In this document: in pieces, positions 7,883 through 16,854 of the stretch
Position numbering within the stretch: position 1 is the stretch's first letter
How the letters are laid out: each line of letters begins with the position of its first letter
Notes under the pieces: model-generated
Databases searched by the model: none
Told to the model about the DNA's origin: nothing
The model's input: only the letters and a program-made list of their open reading frames with translations
Origin: Crystallibacter permensis
GTDB lineage: Bacteria > Actinomycetota > Actinomycetes > Actinomycetales > Micrococcaceae
Direction: 5' to 3'
NCBI RefSeq assembly: GCF_025960875.1
Contig: NZ_JAODLR010000008.1
Coordinates: 1 to 64,000, forward strand
DNA: 64,000 bases
Position numbers and translations under genes: made by a program

Positions 7883-8662
7883 CTACTGCTGCGGCAGTTC
7901 CTGGACGATGAGGAACATGGCACCGGTGGGATCGGTCAGGGTGGCGACGCGGCCGAACGGGGTATCTTCTGCCGGCTGCACCACCTGCCCGCCGAGCGAG
8001 GTGGTCTTCTCGATCGCGGCGTTGGTGTTTTCGACGGCGAAGTAGATGCGCCAATGGGCAGGGATGCTTTCGGGCAGGAAGGAGCTGACGTCCATGATGC
8101 CGGCCTTGGCATTCTCGCCCGCGCCGAGGGTGGTGTACTTGAACTCATCGGTGTCGCTCAAGACGTCCGTGTCCCAGCCGAACACGTCCTGATAGAACTT
8201 CACTGTGGAGGGATAGTCGCGCGTGAAGATTTCGTGCCAGGCTGGCGAACCCGGTTCGGCAGCGAGCTGGAAGCCGGTATGGCCGCCGAATTCCCAAACG
8301 CCGACGGCGGCCCCTCCGGCGTCGCCGATCATCGCCATTTTGCCCTGCTCGGGAACCTCCATCGGCGGCATGAAAACCTGACCGCCACTGCTGGCCGCGG
8401 CCTGGGTGGTGGCGTCGATGTCATCCACGCGCAGGTAGGTGGTCCAGACGTCCGGGTAGCCGGACTGGCCGTCGTTTTTCATCAGGCCGGCGACGGACTG
8501 GCCGTTCTTGAAGGCCATGATGTAGCCGCCGTACTTTTCCTCATCGCCGGTCTCGTAGGTCCAGCCGAATAGTTCGGTGTAGAAGTTCTTGGCCTTTTCC
8601 GGATCCGAGGTCATCAGATCGATCCAGCACGGCGCTCCGGGGGTGATGTCGGGCTTGGGCAT
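7883..8662 (-). CDS. VOC (glyoxalase/dioxygenase superfamily) protein with two domains
   Basis: A 259-residue protein made of two vicinal-oxygen-chelate units, roughly 8-125 and 138-257. Each begins with a similar element (PCWIDLMTSDPEKAKNFYTE and PAWHEIFTRDYPSTVKFYQD), showing an internal duplication. Proteins like this in actinobacteria are usually annotated as glyoxalase or bleomycin-resistance-like, without proven activity. The frame is open far upstream, but ATG 8662 is preceded by AGGAGAAC and is the clear start. It probably lies alone, convergent with the SRPBCC gene and divergent from the MBL gene. Confidence 0.85.
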   Translation of the reverse strand: MPKPDITPGAPCWIDLMTSDPEKAKNFYTELFGWTYETGDEEKYGGYIMAFKNGQSVAGLMKNDGQSGYPDVWTTYLRVDDIDATTQAAASSGGQVFMPPMEVPEQGKMAMIGDAGGAAVGVWEFGGHTGFQLAAEPGSPAWHEIFTRDYPSTVKFYQDVFGWDTDVLSDTDEFKYTTLGAGENAKAGIMDVSSFLPESIPAHWRIYFAVENTNAAIEKTTSLGGQVVQPAEDTPFGRVATLTDPTGAMFLIVQELPQQ

Positions 8663-8813
8663 AGCGGTTCTCCTATCGATGGTGTGGAGATGGCAACAGG
8701 GGGAGTCTATGCCGGGCACCGGTGGGCGGCAATGGTAGCTAATGTTTATTGGGTTGAGCATGTACACGGGACTACGCTTTGAGGTGTACCTCACATCGAT
8801 TTTGGAGTTCGTC

Positions 8814-9959
8814 ATGCCATCATCAGAAAAACCAGCTCTGTCCCGACGTGCCATGCTCGGAGGGGTAGCAGCCGCGGGTGCGCTGCCCCTGCTCGTGCCT
8901 GCAACCGCCGCCGCTTCTACGAGACGGGCGCCGTTGCGTGCGGCTACCCGGACCAAAGCCGTTCTCCTGGGCACGAATGGCGGGCCGGGATGGGGCCTCA
9001 CGGAGCCGCCGCGGATGGGCATTGCCTCCGCGTTGGTCGTGGGGGACCGCTACTACCTGATCGACGCCGGTGAAGGCGTCGGCTTCCGGCTCATGGAAGC
9101 GAAGCTGGGCAACTGGGAGGCCCGGGCTGCGCTGAGCGGACTTCGCGCCATCTTCGTAACGCACCTGCACTCGGACCACATCAGCGACCTCTCCAACATC
9201 CTGAGCCTGGGCCTTTATAACGGACTGTCGGCCGCGGACAGGCCTGTGCCGATCTGGGGTCCCGGCAACCGCGGCGACCTTCCGCCGGTGGCCGGTGACC
9301 GGCCCGCGCCGCCGGTTGTATCGCCGGAGAGCCCGACGCCGGGAACCAAGGAGACGGTGGAATCGATAGTCCGCACGTTTGCCACGGACTTTAACGACCG
9401 AGCGCGTGACGGCGGGACACCGGTACCGCAGCAGCTGTTTGCAGGCCAAGACATTCCGATCCCCGAACAGTACCTGGCGGACCCGAACGGCAACCCCCAT
9501 CCGCGGATGAGCCCGGTGCCCTTCTATGAAGACGACCGGGTGAAAGTATCGACAACGCTAGTCCAACACGCCCCGGTCTTTCCTGCCCTAGCATTCCGCT
9601 TCGAGACCGACGACGGCGTTGTGGTTTTCTCCGGTGACACCGGTCCCAGCGAGAACCTTGTGGAGCTGGCCCAGGACGCGGACATCCTGGTCCACGAAGT
9701 CATCGCGGAGGAGTGGGCAGCCGAGCGCTATCCGGAACCGCGCAGTCCTGAAGCGGAAGCGGCCTACCAGCATCTGATCCAGTCCCACACCGCAGTGGAG
9801 GAAGTAGGCGCCATTGCCGAAGAGGCGGGCGTCTCCACCCTGGTCCTGAACCACTTTGTGCCCGGCGACTGGCCTGTAGGCAAGTGGCAGCGTGCCGCCC
9901 AAAAGGGCTTCAGCGGGAAGTTGATCATTGGGTCAGACCTGGACGAGATCGGGCTCTGA
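8814..9959 (+). CDS. Tat-exported MBL-fold metallohydrolase
   Basis: A 381-residue protein. Residues 10-15 (SRRAML) followed by a hydrophobic stretch to about 35 ending ATAAAS form a twin-arginine signal, so the enzyme should be folded with its metals and exported. The metal motif HLHSDH (117-122) is the HxHxDH signature. Later acidic and histidine ligands are visible in FSGDTGPS and LNHF. The architecture resembles the arylsulfatase/RNase Z-like MBL group. GGAG at 8804-8807 sets the start at ATG 8814. A cytosolic relative is encoded at 51968. The substrate is unknown. Confidence 0.85.
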   Translation: MPSSEKPALSRRAMLGGVAAAGALPLLVPATAAASTRRAPLRAATRTKAVLLGTNGGPGWGLTEPPRMGIASALVVGDRYYLIDAGEGVGFRLMEAKLGNWEARAALSGLRAIFVTHLHSDHISDLSNILSLGLYNGLSAADRPVPIWGPGNRGDLPPVAGDRPAPPVVSPESPTPGTKETVESIVRTFATDFNDRARDGGTPVPQQLFAGQDIPIPEQYLADPNGNPHPRMSPVPFYEDDRVKVSTTLVQHAPVFPALAFRFETDDGVVVFSGDTGPSENLVELAQDADILVHEVIAEEWAAERYPEPRSPEAEAAYQHLIQSHTAVEEVGAIAEEAGVSTLVLNHFVPGDWPVGKWQRAAQKGFSGKLIIGSDLDEIGL

Positions 9960-9970
9960 CCATCGAAGAG

Positions 9971-10005
9971 GCAGGAGCCACCGCCGGATAGGCGGTGGCT
10001 CCTGC
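9971..10005. terminator. Bidirectional terminator hairpin
   Basis: A perfect 15-bp stem, GCAGGAGCCACCGCC (9971-9985) and its complement (9991-10005), with loop GGATA sits between two convergent genes. U tracts are weak on both sides, usual for high-GC actinobacteria. Confidence 0.75.
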
Positions 10006-10027
10006 TCGAGTTCAGCGAAGCTTGTAC

Positions 10028-11269
10028 TCAGTCCGCCGTCTGGTCCCAGCCATAGTCGGGGTAGTCGAAGAAGTCGCCGCCGTCGAGCGAATCGACTTGG
10101 CCGGTGGCCATTGAATCAACCAGCGACTCCAGTCCGGTCTGGACGGTCTGGACAAGCATGCCCTTCATCTTTTGGCCGAAGTCGTCGGACTGGCCCCGCA
10201 CCTCGAAAAGCACGGTCGCCGAGCCGTTCAGCGCAAACGCTGAGCGGCCCTGCCCCGCATACTCCCGCTCCTCTGGATGGAAATAACGTCCGACGGCGGC
10301 AAGCGGGGATTGCGAGCCGTAGCTGTCCTTAATCCCATCGGCCACTGCCAGCGCATACCGGCGGGACTTGTCCTGGTCCAGTAACGGCCAGTCCTCCTGA
10401 TACGCAGCGCCGTCGTTGACACCCAGCGGCGGGTAGTCCAGGGCGACGGAAATGTGCTTGCCGTCCTGTTCGCCTCCCGTCTGCTGGTCGCACGGTCCCA
10501 TATGGTGCAGATCGACGACGGCGTCCACCTCGCCGAATTCTTCCTGCAGGTCCACGTAAACATCCCTGATGGTCCGGGACTCCGGCGCGAGGAAGAATCC
10601 TGCATCCTCCTGCAGGCCCGGTAGATCTCCGGGCTGAGGCACGTAGTCCAGGTTTGCGTTGAAATCGCGGTTCAAGTCGAACCCGGGCAGGTCGATGCCG
10701 CCGTTGCTCAATCGGTGGTACCAAGCCGGCTGGGATCCTTCGAGTTGCGGATGCAGACTTTCGACGTCGTCCCAGGACATGACATTGGTGCGGCGGTTGA
10801 GTTCGCCGCCGTCGGGATTCACCATAGGCATGGCGACCAACGTGACGCCTTCGAGCGCTTGCCGGGTTTCCTCATCGTTACTGGAGGCCAGCTTCTGGAG
10901 GATCCCCAGGAGGGCCTCGGTGCCGGTCCGTTCATTGCCGTGGATGGCGCTTTGGACGAGCAGCACGCGGTCACCCGTTCCGACCCGGGCCGTGTAGAGG
11001 TCACGGCCGAGCGCAGATTGGCCCACCACTTCGACTTCTACACGGCCGCTGCTGTTCTCTTCAATGCGCTCGAGCCGTGGACCGAGCTCCGCATAACTGG
11101 TCCAGCCACTGAACTGAGGATCATCGGAAGTCTTGCAGATACCTGCCCCTGGCGCGTTGGATTCCCCTGGGGCGGCTCCGGCGGGGACAGCGGTAACCAT
11201 CGTGCACAGCATCGTTGCTGCACCAATGGCGCCGAGTAATCTGCGGGGACTTCTGGCGAAATTGCTCAC
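10028..11269 (-). CDS. Secreted M14-family zinc carboxypeptidase
   Basis: A 413-residue protein. A Sec signal peptide occupies about residues 1-33: basic ARSPRR, a hydrophobic core, and an ATAVPAGAA-like cleavage region. The M14 zinc site is visible as HGNE (His110, Glu113) and the later histidine in DLHHM (255-256). The catalytic glutamate is likely in TVLFEVRG. DLNRDF (199-204) supplies the conserved substrate-binding Asn/Arg. It would release C-terminal residues from external peptides. The GTG at 11269 is chosen because AGGAGAAACC precedes it and the signal peptide starts there. Confidence 0.85.
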   Translation of the reverse strand: MSNFARSPRRLLGAIGAATMLCTMVTAVPAGAAPGESNAPGAGICKTSDDPQFSGWTSYAELGPRLERIEENSSGRVEVEVVGQSALGRDLYTARVGTGDRVLLVQSAIHGNERTGTEALLGILQKLASSNDEETRQALEGVTLVAMPMVNPDGGELNRRTNVMSWDDVESLHPQLEGSQPAWYHRLSNGGIDLPGFDLNRDFNANLDYVPQPGDLPGLQEDAGFFLAPESRTIRDVYVDLQEEFGEVDAVVDLHHMGPCDQQTGGEQDGKHISVALDYPPLGVNDGAAYQEDWPLLDQDKSRRYALAVADGIKDSYGSQSPLAAVGRYFHPEEREYAGQGRSAFALNGSATVLFEVRGQSDDFGQKMKGMLVQTVQTGLESLVDSMATGQVDSLDGGDFFDYPDYGWDQTAD

Positions 11270-11336
11270 TGGTTTCTCCTCATGCGAGTGATTGGGACAA
11301 ACCAAGCGTTGCCAGAGCATCCTCTAGGGTCAATAG

Positions 11337-12329
11337 TCATTGATGGTATTGGGCTTGCAAACTACGAAGTAAATGTTTGTGGACGCGCTGCCCGGCCGCA
11401 TGCATTGCTACTTCCTCGGTGGCGACAATGATGCCAGTGAACTTGTCCGCGTATTCACCGAGCTCAGGGTCAACGCTTCCGACGACGGCGAAAACCGGTT
11501 TGCGGGCGGTGCGGACGAGAATCGCCGAGATGATTTTGCCTTGGCCTGTTTGTGAGTCGAGGCGGCCTTCCCCGACGACGACGGCGTCGGCCTCTGCTAC
11601 GTGCCGGTCAAAGTCCACTGTGTCGAGAATGAAGTCGGCGCCGGAGACCAGTTCAGCTCCGTAATGGGCCCACATGCCGCCGCTGAAACCTCCTGCAGCA
11701 CCGGTTCGTGCCAGACCGCGGGGATCGTTCGGGTAGCCGGCAGCCTGCTGGTGTAATCGTTCGGTCAGGTGCTGAACTTGGGCCGGGTCGGCCCCTTTTT
11801 GCGGGCCGAATACTATTGCGGCGTCCTCGAATACGGTGGTCACGTCGCTCAAGACCACCACCTTCGCCCCGTGCAGGCCGCCATGGTCTTCGATGGCCGT
11901 CACAGCGCCGGTGCCGCCGTCCGTCGTCGCGCTCCCTCCGGCCGCGACGATGATCCGGGTGGCTCCGCGGCGCGCAGCGTCGGCCATGAGGAGCCCGGTG
12001 CCGTACGTGTCGGCGGTGAGGGCACTGCGCTCGCCGGAGCAGGGGAGGGTGATTCCGCTGGCAGCGGCCAGACCAATCACCGCCGTTCCGTCCGAAGCCA
12101 GTGCGTAGGAAGTGCGCAGTGGATCGCGCCATGGCCCCACGGTGTCTGCATCAACCTGTTCGGCACCGAGGGCGTCGCGAAGGATCTCGTAGGTTCCCTC
12201 GCCGCCGTCGGCCACGGGGAGTTCGACGGCGGTGCCTCCTGCCGCGCGCACGCCGCTGGCGATGTGGGCGGCCACTTCGTTTGCCGGGTAGGTGCCTTTG
12301 AAGCTGTCCGGCGCGATCAGGATTTTCAT
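11337..12329 (-). CDS. Glycerate 2-kinase (GlxK/GarK family)
   Basis: A 330-residue cytosolic kinase starting MKILIAPDSFKGTYPANEVA and containing PVADGGEGTYEIL, both hallmarks of the glycerate kinase type 1 family; glycine-rich VAAGGSATTDGGTG lies at mid-protein. It phosphorylates glycerate, or possibly a related short hydroxy acid, to feed glycolysis. It is the third gene of an SDR-BKACE-kinase run with only 8 bp to the BKACE gene, so it probably serves the same sugar-acid-like pathway rather than general metabolism. Family length is normal. Confidence 0.88.
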   Translation of the reverse strand: MKILIAPDSFKGTYPANEVAAHIASGVRAAGGTAVELPVADGGEGTYEILRDALGAEQVDADTVGPWRDPLRTSYALASDGTAVIGLAAASGITLPCSGERSALTADTYGTGLLMADAARRGATRIIVAAGGSATTDGGTGAVTAIEDHGGLHGAKVVVLSDVTTVFEDAAIVFGPQKGADPAQVQHLTERLHQQAAGYPNDPRGLARTGAAGGFSGGMWAHYGAELVSGADFILDTVDFDRHVAEADAVVVGEGRLDSQTGQGKIISAILVRTARKPVFAVVGSVDPELGEYADKFTGIIVATEEVAMHAAGQRVHKHLLRSLQAQYHQ

Positions 12330-12337
12330 GGTGGTGA

Positions 12338-13270
12338 TCAGAATCCGACGTTTTCGCGGCCCTTGAGGTTCAGCATCTCGCGGGCTTCGTCCGGGGTTGC
12401 GACTTCGAAGTTCAACGCCTCAAGGATCGTGCGGATACGCGTGACCTGTTCCGCATTGGAGGCGGCGAGTTGGCCGGGGCCGATCCAGAGCGAGTCCTCC
12501 AGGCCAACGCGCACATGTGAGCCCATGGCGGCGCCGATGGTGGCCAGCGGCATTTGGTTCTTGCCCGCACCGAGGATGGACCACTGGTAGTCTTCGCCGA
12601 GCAGCCGGTCTGCTGTGCGGCGCATGTGCATTAGGTCCTCTGGGTGGGCGCCGATGCCGCCGAGCAGCCCGAAGACTGACTGGACAAACAGCGGCCCCTT
12701 GGCCAGGCCTCGGCCGTGGAAGTGGGCCAGGTTGTTCAGGTGAGAGATGTCGTAGCACTCGAACTCGAAGCGCGTCCCGTTGCCATTGCCGATGTTCAGG
12801 ATGGCTTCGATGTCGGCAAAGGTGTTTTTGAAGACCAGATCGCGGGACTTCTCCAGGCCTTCGCGCTCCCATTCGTGCTGGAACTCAGGGTAACGGTCCA
12901 GCATCGGGTAAAGCCCGAAGTTCATGGATCCCATGTTCAGCGAAGCGAGTTCCGGCTTGAACGTAGCCACTGGGAGCATCCGCTCTTCCACGCTCATGTG
13001 CGGCGAGCCGCCAGTGGTGATGTTGATGACGGCATCCGTGTTGGCTTTGAGCTTGTCCAGAATGGGCTGGAAGTGCTTCGGCTTCTGTGAAGGGCGCCCG
13101 TCCTTCGGATCGCGGGCGTGCATGTGCACGATCGCCGCGCCGGCTTCCGCAGCTCCAATGGCTGCATCGGCGATTTCCTCTGCGGTAACCGGCAGATGCG
13201 GGGACATGGTGGGAGTGTGGATGGCACCGGTGACGGCGCTGGTGATGATGACTTTACGTTTGCTGGCCAT
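12338..13270 (-). CDS. Beta-keto acid cleavage enzyme (BKACE, DUF849)
   Basis: A 310-residue TIM-barrel, zinc-dependent enzyme of the 3-keto-5-aminohexanoate cleavage family. The N-terminal segment ITSAVTGAIHTPTMSPHLPVT is diagnostic and the zinc histidines lie in HMHAR (His49, His51). The family condenses a beta-keto acid with acetyl-CoA to give acetoacetate and a new CoA ester. The particular keto acid here is unknown. Gene order (SDR upstream, glycerate kinase downstream) suggests the SDR makes the keto acid by oxidising a 3-hydroxy acid. The rest of lysine fermentation is absent, so that role is unlikely. Confidence 0.88.
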   Translation of the reverse strand: MASKRKVIITSAVTGAIHTPTMSPHLPVTAEEIADAAIGAAEAGAAIVHMHARDPKDGRPSQKPKHFQPILDKLKANTDAVINITTGGSPHMSVEERMLPVATFKPELASLNMGSMNFGLYPMLDRYPEFQHEWEREGLEKSRDLVFKNTFADIEAILNIGNGNGTRFEFECYDISHLNNLAHFHGRGLAKGPLFVQSVFGLLGGIGAHPEDLMHMRRTADRLLGEDYQWSILGAGKNQMPLATIGAAMGSHVRVGLEDSLWIGPGQLAASNAEQVTRIRTILEALNFEVATPDEAREMLNLKGRENVGF

Positions 13271-13299
13271 GGTGAATCTGTCCTTAGTACGGAGGGAGG

Positions 13300-14064
13300 T
13301 TAGTAGAGCTTTTCGGTGTTTCCATCGACCGCCATCGCCTGACCGTTGACGTTGCGGGCAAGGTCGCTGGCGAGGAAGGCAGCCATGTTTGCGATATCGT
13401 CCGCCTCGACCAGGCGCTCCAGCGAGGACTGCTTGTGGTACAGGTCCGAGACCTCTTCGACAGGCTGTCCCAGCATCGTGGCCTTGGCCTCGATCACGGC
13501 GTCGATGCGCGGGCCGTTCACCGCCCCGGGGCAGATGGCGTTGGCGCGGATACCCTCGGGCCCTAGCTCAATCGCCAAGGTCTTCGTCAACCCGATGACG
13601 GCCCATTTCGACGCCGAATAAGGGCTGCGCCCTGCCATGCCGAGCCGGCCCGCGGCGGACGAGAGATTGACGATCGAGGCATCCTGCGCCTCGCGGAGCA
13701 GCGGCAGGGCGTGCTTGATGCAGAAGAACTGGCCGTGAATGTTCACATCAAACGTGGTCTTCCACGCCTCCGCGTCCAAGGTCTCTATGGGGCCGGTTGG
13801 TCCAGCGATGCCGGCATTGTTGACCAGCACGTCCAGTCCCCCGAGCCGGTTGCGGACGTCCTCCATAAGTTCGCGGACCTGTGTTTCGTCAGAGACATCG
13901 CTGATTGCGGCGGTAAACCCATCCTGCTTGGCTGCGTCGACCGCCGCCGGGTTGATGTCGGTGACCATGACCTCTGCGCCAAGGTCACGGAAACGGTTGG
14001 CGATGGCCCGGCCAATGCCTGCTGCGCCTGCGGTGACGAGGACCTTGCGTCCGGTGAAATCCAT
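13300..14064 (-). CDS. Short-chain dehydrogenase/reductase (classical SDR)
   Basis: A 254-residue NAD(P)-dependent oxidoreductase. The cofactor motif is TAGAAGIG (11-18), where the first glycine of TGxxxGIG is replaced by Ala. NNAG is at 82-85, the catalytic Ser at 135-136, and YSASK gives Tyr149/Lys153. Asp36 after the second strand (VTDIN) predicts NAD preference. It lies 29 bp ahead of the BKACE gene and probably oxidises a 3-hydroxy acid to the beta-keto acid substrate of that enzyme. The upstream MFS gene is separated by a strong hairpin. Confidence 0.88.
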   Translation of the reverse strand: MDFTGRKVLVTAGAAGIGRAIANRFRDLGAEVMVTDINPAAVDAAKQDGFTAAISDVSDETQVRELMEDVRNRLGGLDVLVNNAGIAGPTGPIETLDAEAWKTTFDVNIHGQFFCIKHALPLLREAQDASIVNLSSAAGRLGMAGRSPYSASKWAVIGLTKTLAIELGPEGIRANAICPGAVNGPRIDAVIEAKATMLGQPVEEVSDLYHKQSSLERLVEADDIANMAAFLASDLARNVNGQAMAVDGNTEKLY

Positions 14065-14115
14065 GAGGTTTGTGCTCCTGTAAAAGGTTGGGGTAGGCGG
14101 GTGAAGCGTTAGGAT

Positions 14116-14149
14116 GCGTACGACGGCGGCGAGTACCGCCGTCGTACGC
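14116..14149 (-). terminator. Strong hairpin between the MFS and SDR genes
   Basis: A perfect 14-bp stem GCGTACGACGGCGG (14116-14129) / CCGCCGTCGTACGC (14136-14149) with a 6-nt loop lies only 10 bp past the MFS stop. It contains the GACGGCGG element found elsewhere in the window. It may end the MFS transcript or only dampen expression of SDR-BKACE-kinase. Confidence 0.65.
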
Positions 14150-14158
14150 TTGCGTTGC

Positions 14159-15481
14159 TCAGTGGCCGCCGACGGCGGCCTTGCTCGGGTCTTCCGTGCC
14201 GCGCTTGAGGCGCAGGGTGAGCAGCGCGCCGATGACGCACATGGCCACGATGAACCAGAGGCCGGCGAACTTGCTGCCGGTGGTCTCTTCCATCAGGCCC
14301 ATGACGTACGGGCCTAGGAAGCCGCCGAACAGGCCCACGGTGTTCACGAAGGCGATGCCGCCGGCCAGTGCCGCGCCGGAGAGGCGGGTGGCCGGGTAGG
14401 TGAAGAGGATCGGCTGCAGGGCGAAGAAGTTGAACGCGGCCAGGCAGAAGCCGATGAGGCCGAGTACGGGTCCGCCGAGGGCGCCGAGCGTGAAGCCGGC
14501 GACAATGCCGACCATGGTGCAGGTGGCGATCGTCCGGGAGCGGGTGGCATTGGTGGCCAGGCGGGGCAGCAGCAGGGCGCCGGCAGCGGAGAAGATCCAG
14601 GGCACCGAGGTCAGCAGGCCGATCTGGATACTGCTCAGTTCCCCGTAGGTGCCGATGATCGAAGGCAGGAAGAAGCTCAGTGCATAGACGGCGATCTGGT
14701 GGGTGAAGTAGATGCCGACCACCAGCAGGATCTGCTTGTCCTTCAGAACGTGGCGCAGTTTAGAGTTGCCGGAAGCCTCGGCACCGGCCTTCTCCTCCGC
14801 CGCGATGCGGGATTCCAGGTCCTCTGCCTCGGCGCGGCTGAGGAACTTCGCATCTGTCGGCTTGTTCGGCAGGTACTTCCAGACGATGAACGCCAGGGCG
14901 CAGGCCGGCAGGCCCTCGATGATGAACATCCACTGCCAGCCGTGCAGGCCACCAACACCGTCCATGGTCAGCAGCAGGCCGCCAAGCGGGGCGCCGACGA
15001 TGTTCGCGATGGAAACACCGAGCAGGAACATTCCGTTGGCTTTGGCCCGGTCCTGGACAACGAACCACTGGGTGAGGAAGTAAATCACACCCGGGAACAG
15101 GCCGGCCTCGGCGACACCGAGGAGCATGCGCAGAATGTAGAAAGACCATTCCCCCTGAACGAAAGCCATGCAGGCGGAAATGATGCCCCACGTGATCATG
15201 ATACGCATGATCCAGAAGCGGGCACCCACCTTGTGCATGATCAGGTTGGAGGGGATTTCAGAAAGTGCGTAAGTCAGGAAGAACAGGCCGGCACCAATGC
15301 CATAGGCCGTGGCGGAGATGCCCAGGTCGATCTCCATCCGGTCCTTGGCCATACCGATGTTGGTGCGGTCCAGAAATGCCATGACATAGGCGGCGATCAG
15401 CAGCGGCATGATGCGCCGGAAGATGAGCTTGTTGATAACGTGCGGTGGCCTCTTTGCCGTCGCATTCGTGGTGGTCGACAT
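14159..15481 (-). CDS. MFS transporter of the anion:cation symporter (ACS) family
   Basis: A 440-residue inner-membrane protein with about 12 predicted helices. The N-terminus contains FLDRTNIGMAKDRMEIDLGIS, the usual ACS-family opening, and the loop after helix 2 follows SEIPSNLIMHKVGARFWIMRIM. Members of this family import organic anions such as hexuronates, tartrate, phthalate or other carboxylates with protons. It is downstream of the LacI gene and upstream of SDR-BKACE-glycerate kinase, so it most likely imports the carboxylate degraded by those enzymes. Confidence 0.9.
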   Translation of the reverse strand: MSTTTNATAKRPPHVINKLIFRRIMPLLIAAYVMAFLDRTNIGMAKDRMEIDLGISATAYGIGAGLFFLTYALSEIPSNLIMHKVGARFWIMRIMITWGIISACMAFVQGEWSFYILRMLLGVAEAGLFPGVIYFLTQWFVVQDRAKANGMFLLGVSIANIVGAPLGGLLLTMDGVGGLHGWQWMFIIEGLPACALAFIVWKYLPNKPTDAKFLSRAEAEDLESRIAAEEKAGAEASGNSKLRHVLKDKQILLVVGIYFTHQIAVYALSFFLPSIIGTYGELSSIQIGLLTSVPWIFSAAGALLLPRLATNATRSRTIATCTMVGIVAGFTLGALGGPVLGLIGFCLAAFNFFALQPILFTYPATRLSGAALAGGIAFVNTVGLFGGFLGPYVMGLMEETTGSKFAGLWFIVAMCVIGALLTLRLKRGTEDPSKAAVGGH

Positions 15482-15556
15482 GATCAGGACTTCCTGTTGG
15501 AGGGCGTAGTCAGGTAGGGCCGGGTGGATGCCGGTCCTTGCAGAGTGCTTGCTGTT

Positions 15557-16630
15557 CTAGTTATTTCTCGTGGCGCCTGGTGGGCAGCCACAGGTCCGGC
15601 CCAAGTGCAGCCGGTGTTCACACAGGATGTGCGTGAAAGTGTTGCGCGGATGGGTGATCTGACCCAGCAGCAGGCTGAACGCGTTGTTAGCCATTTCCTG
15701 GACCGGCTGGACAATGGTCGTCAGGCCAACAAGCTCGGATCGGCTGTGGGGCAGGCCGTCACTGCCAACCACTGCGAGGTCTTCGGGGATGCGCAGCCCC
15801 ATCGAGAGGGCATGCTCCATAATTCCGATGGCGATCTCGTCCGCCCCACAGACGATTGCCCGCGGCGGGTTCGCTGAGGCGAGCAGCTTTTCCGCAGCGA
15901 CCCGTCCACCGTCGCGGTTCAGCCGGGTGCTGATCTTCCGCTCGCCGGTGATCGTGACGCCCGCGGCTGCGGCAGTGCGCACGAAGGCCTGTTCGCGGGC
16001 GAGAGAGGCAGTGGAAAAACGCGGACCACTGACGGTGGCGATCTCGCGGTAGCCGTGGTCGAGGACATGCTGCATGAGTTGGGTGGCCGCAGCGTCGTCG
16101 TCAATGCCGACGAAGTCCCCGGGGAGGTGGTCCGAGCGGCGGGAAAGACAGATGTAGGGGACGCGCCGCTGGCGTAGGGTGCGAAGTGCCCGTGAATCCT
16201 CGCGCAGGGCCGCTGCGATGATGATGCCGTCCACATTGCGCGCTGCAAAGGTCGCGGCAACCTGCGCGAGTGTATCGGGGTTGTCCTGCGTAGTGGCGAC
16301 GAAGACTTCGAAACCGTCCCGGCCGGTGGCCGTGATGATGTTCTCGGCCCAGCCTGTATACATCGGGTTGACGATGTTCGGCAGGATCAAGCCGATGACC
16401 CGGTTGAGACGCGGGTCGAGGTGAATGCCATCCTGCCCGGTATTTCGGTTAGGTCGGAAACCCAATTCGTTGGCGACTTTGATGATGTGGCGGCGGGTTT
16501 CTGTCGAGACACCCGGCTTGCCGTTCATAACGTAGCTGACCGTTGCGGGTGAAACCCCACAAGCGCGGGCGATAGCGGCTGCGGACATCTTGGGAGGACG
16601 CAGGGCCGGCTCCGTTTGAATGTCGGTCAT
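15557..16630 (-). CDS. LacI/GalR-family transcriptional regulator
   Basis: A 357-residue regulator. The N-terminal HTH and hinge helix are visible in KMSAAAIARACGVSPATVSYVMNGKPGVSTETRRHI, followed by a periplasmic-binding-protein-like ligand domain. It starts at ATG 16630, preceded by GGAGAATCCC; a longer frame to 16669 lacks this signal. It is the first gene of the leftward LacI-MFS-SDR-BKACE-kinase block and probably represses it until a carboxylate inducer is present. The 75 bp between it and the MFS gene hold no obvious LacI palindrome. Confidence 0.9.
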   Translation of the reverse strand: MTDIQTEPALRPPKMSAAAIARACGVSPATVSYVMNGKPGVSTETRRHIIKVANELGFRPNRNTGQDGIHLDPRLNRVIGLILPNIVNPMYTGWAENIITATGRDGFEVFVATTQDNPDTLAQVAATFAARNVDGIIIAAALREDSRALRTLRQRRVPYICLSRRSDHLPGDFVGIDDDAAATQLMQHVLDHGYREIATVSGPRFSTASLAREQAFVRTAAAAGVTITGERKISTRLNRDGGRVAAEKLLASANPPRAIVCGADEIAIGIMEHALSMGLRIPEDLAVVGSDGLPHSRSELVGLTTIVQPVQEMANNAFSLLLGQITHPRNTFTHILCEHRLHLGRTCGCPPGATRNN

Positions 16631-16749
16631 GGGATTCTCCTTCCTGCTGATGTCCTGGATTCGCTTCATAGTGTCTGTGCATCGATGGTCACCTTTAGTG
16701 ACGTGAATTGCGCCTTGCTGTGATGACTATTACAGACCGGGCTTACGCA

Positions 16750-16764
16750 TTAAGCAACGTTAAG
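16750..16764 (-). promoter_or_regulatory. Possible LacI-type operator
   Basis: TTAAGCAACGTTAAG contains the central AACGTT (16756-16761) with the CG centre typical of LacI-family sites and lies about 120 bp ahead of the LacI start. The outer arms are not symmetrical, so this is weak. The rest of 16631-16854 shows no convincing gene or hairpin. Confidence 0.2.
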
Positions 16765-16854
16765 TAGAGTCGCTCAACGCTTCTGAAGGCACACATCAGC
16801 ATGTCCCGCGCCATGTCACCAATCCCGAACCGACCCCGGCTGCGAATACAGAGC

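Noticed and set aside
12338-13270. BKACE gene as part of lysine fermentation
   Set aside because: None of the aminomutases or the 3,5-diaminohexanoate dehydrogenase are nearby, and the neighbours are sugar-acid-type genes.
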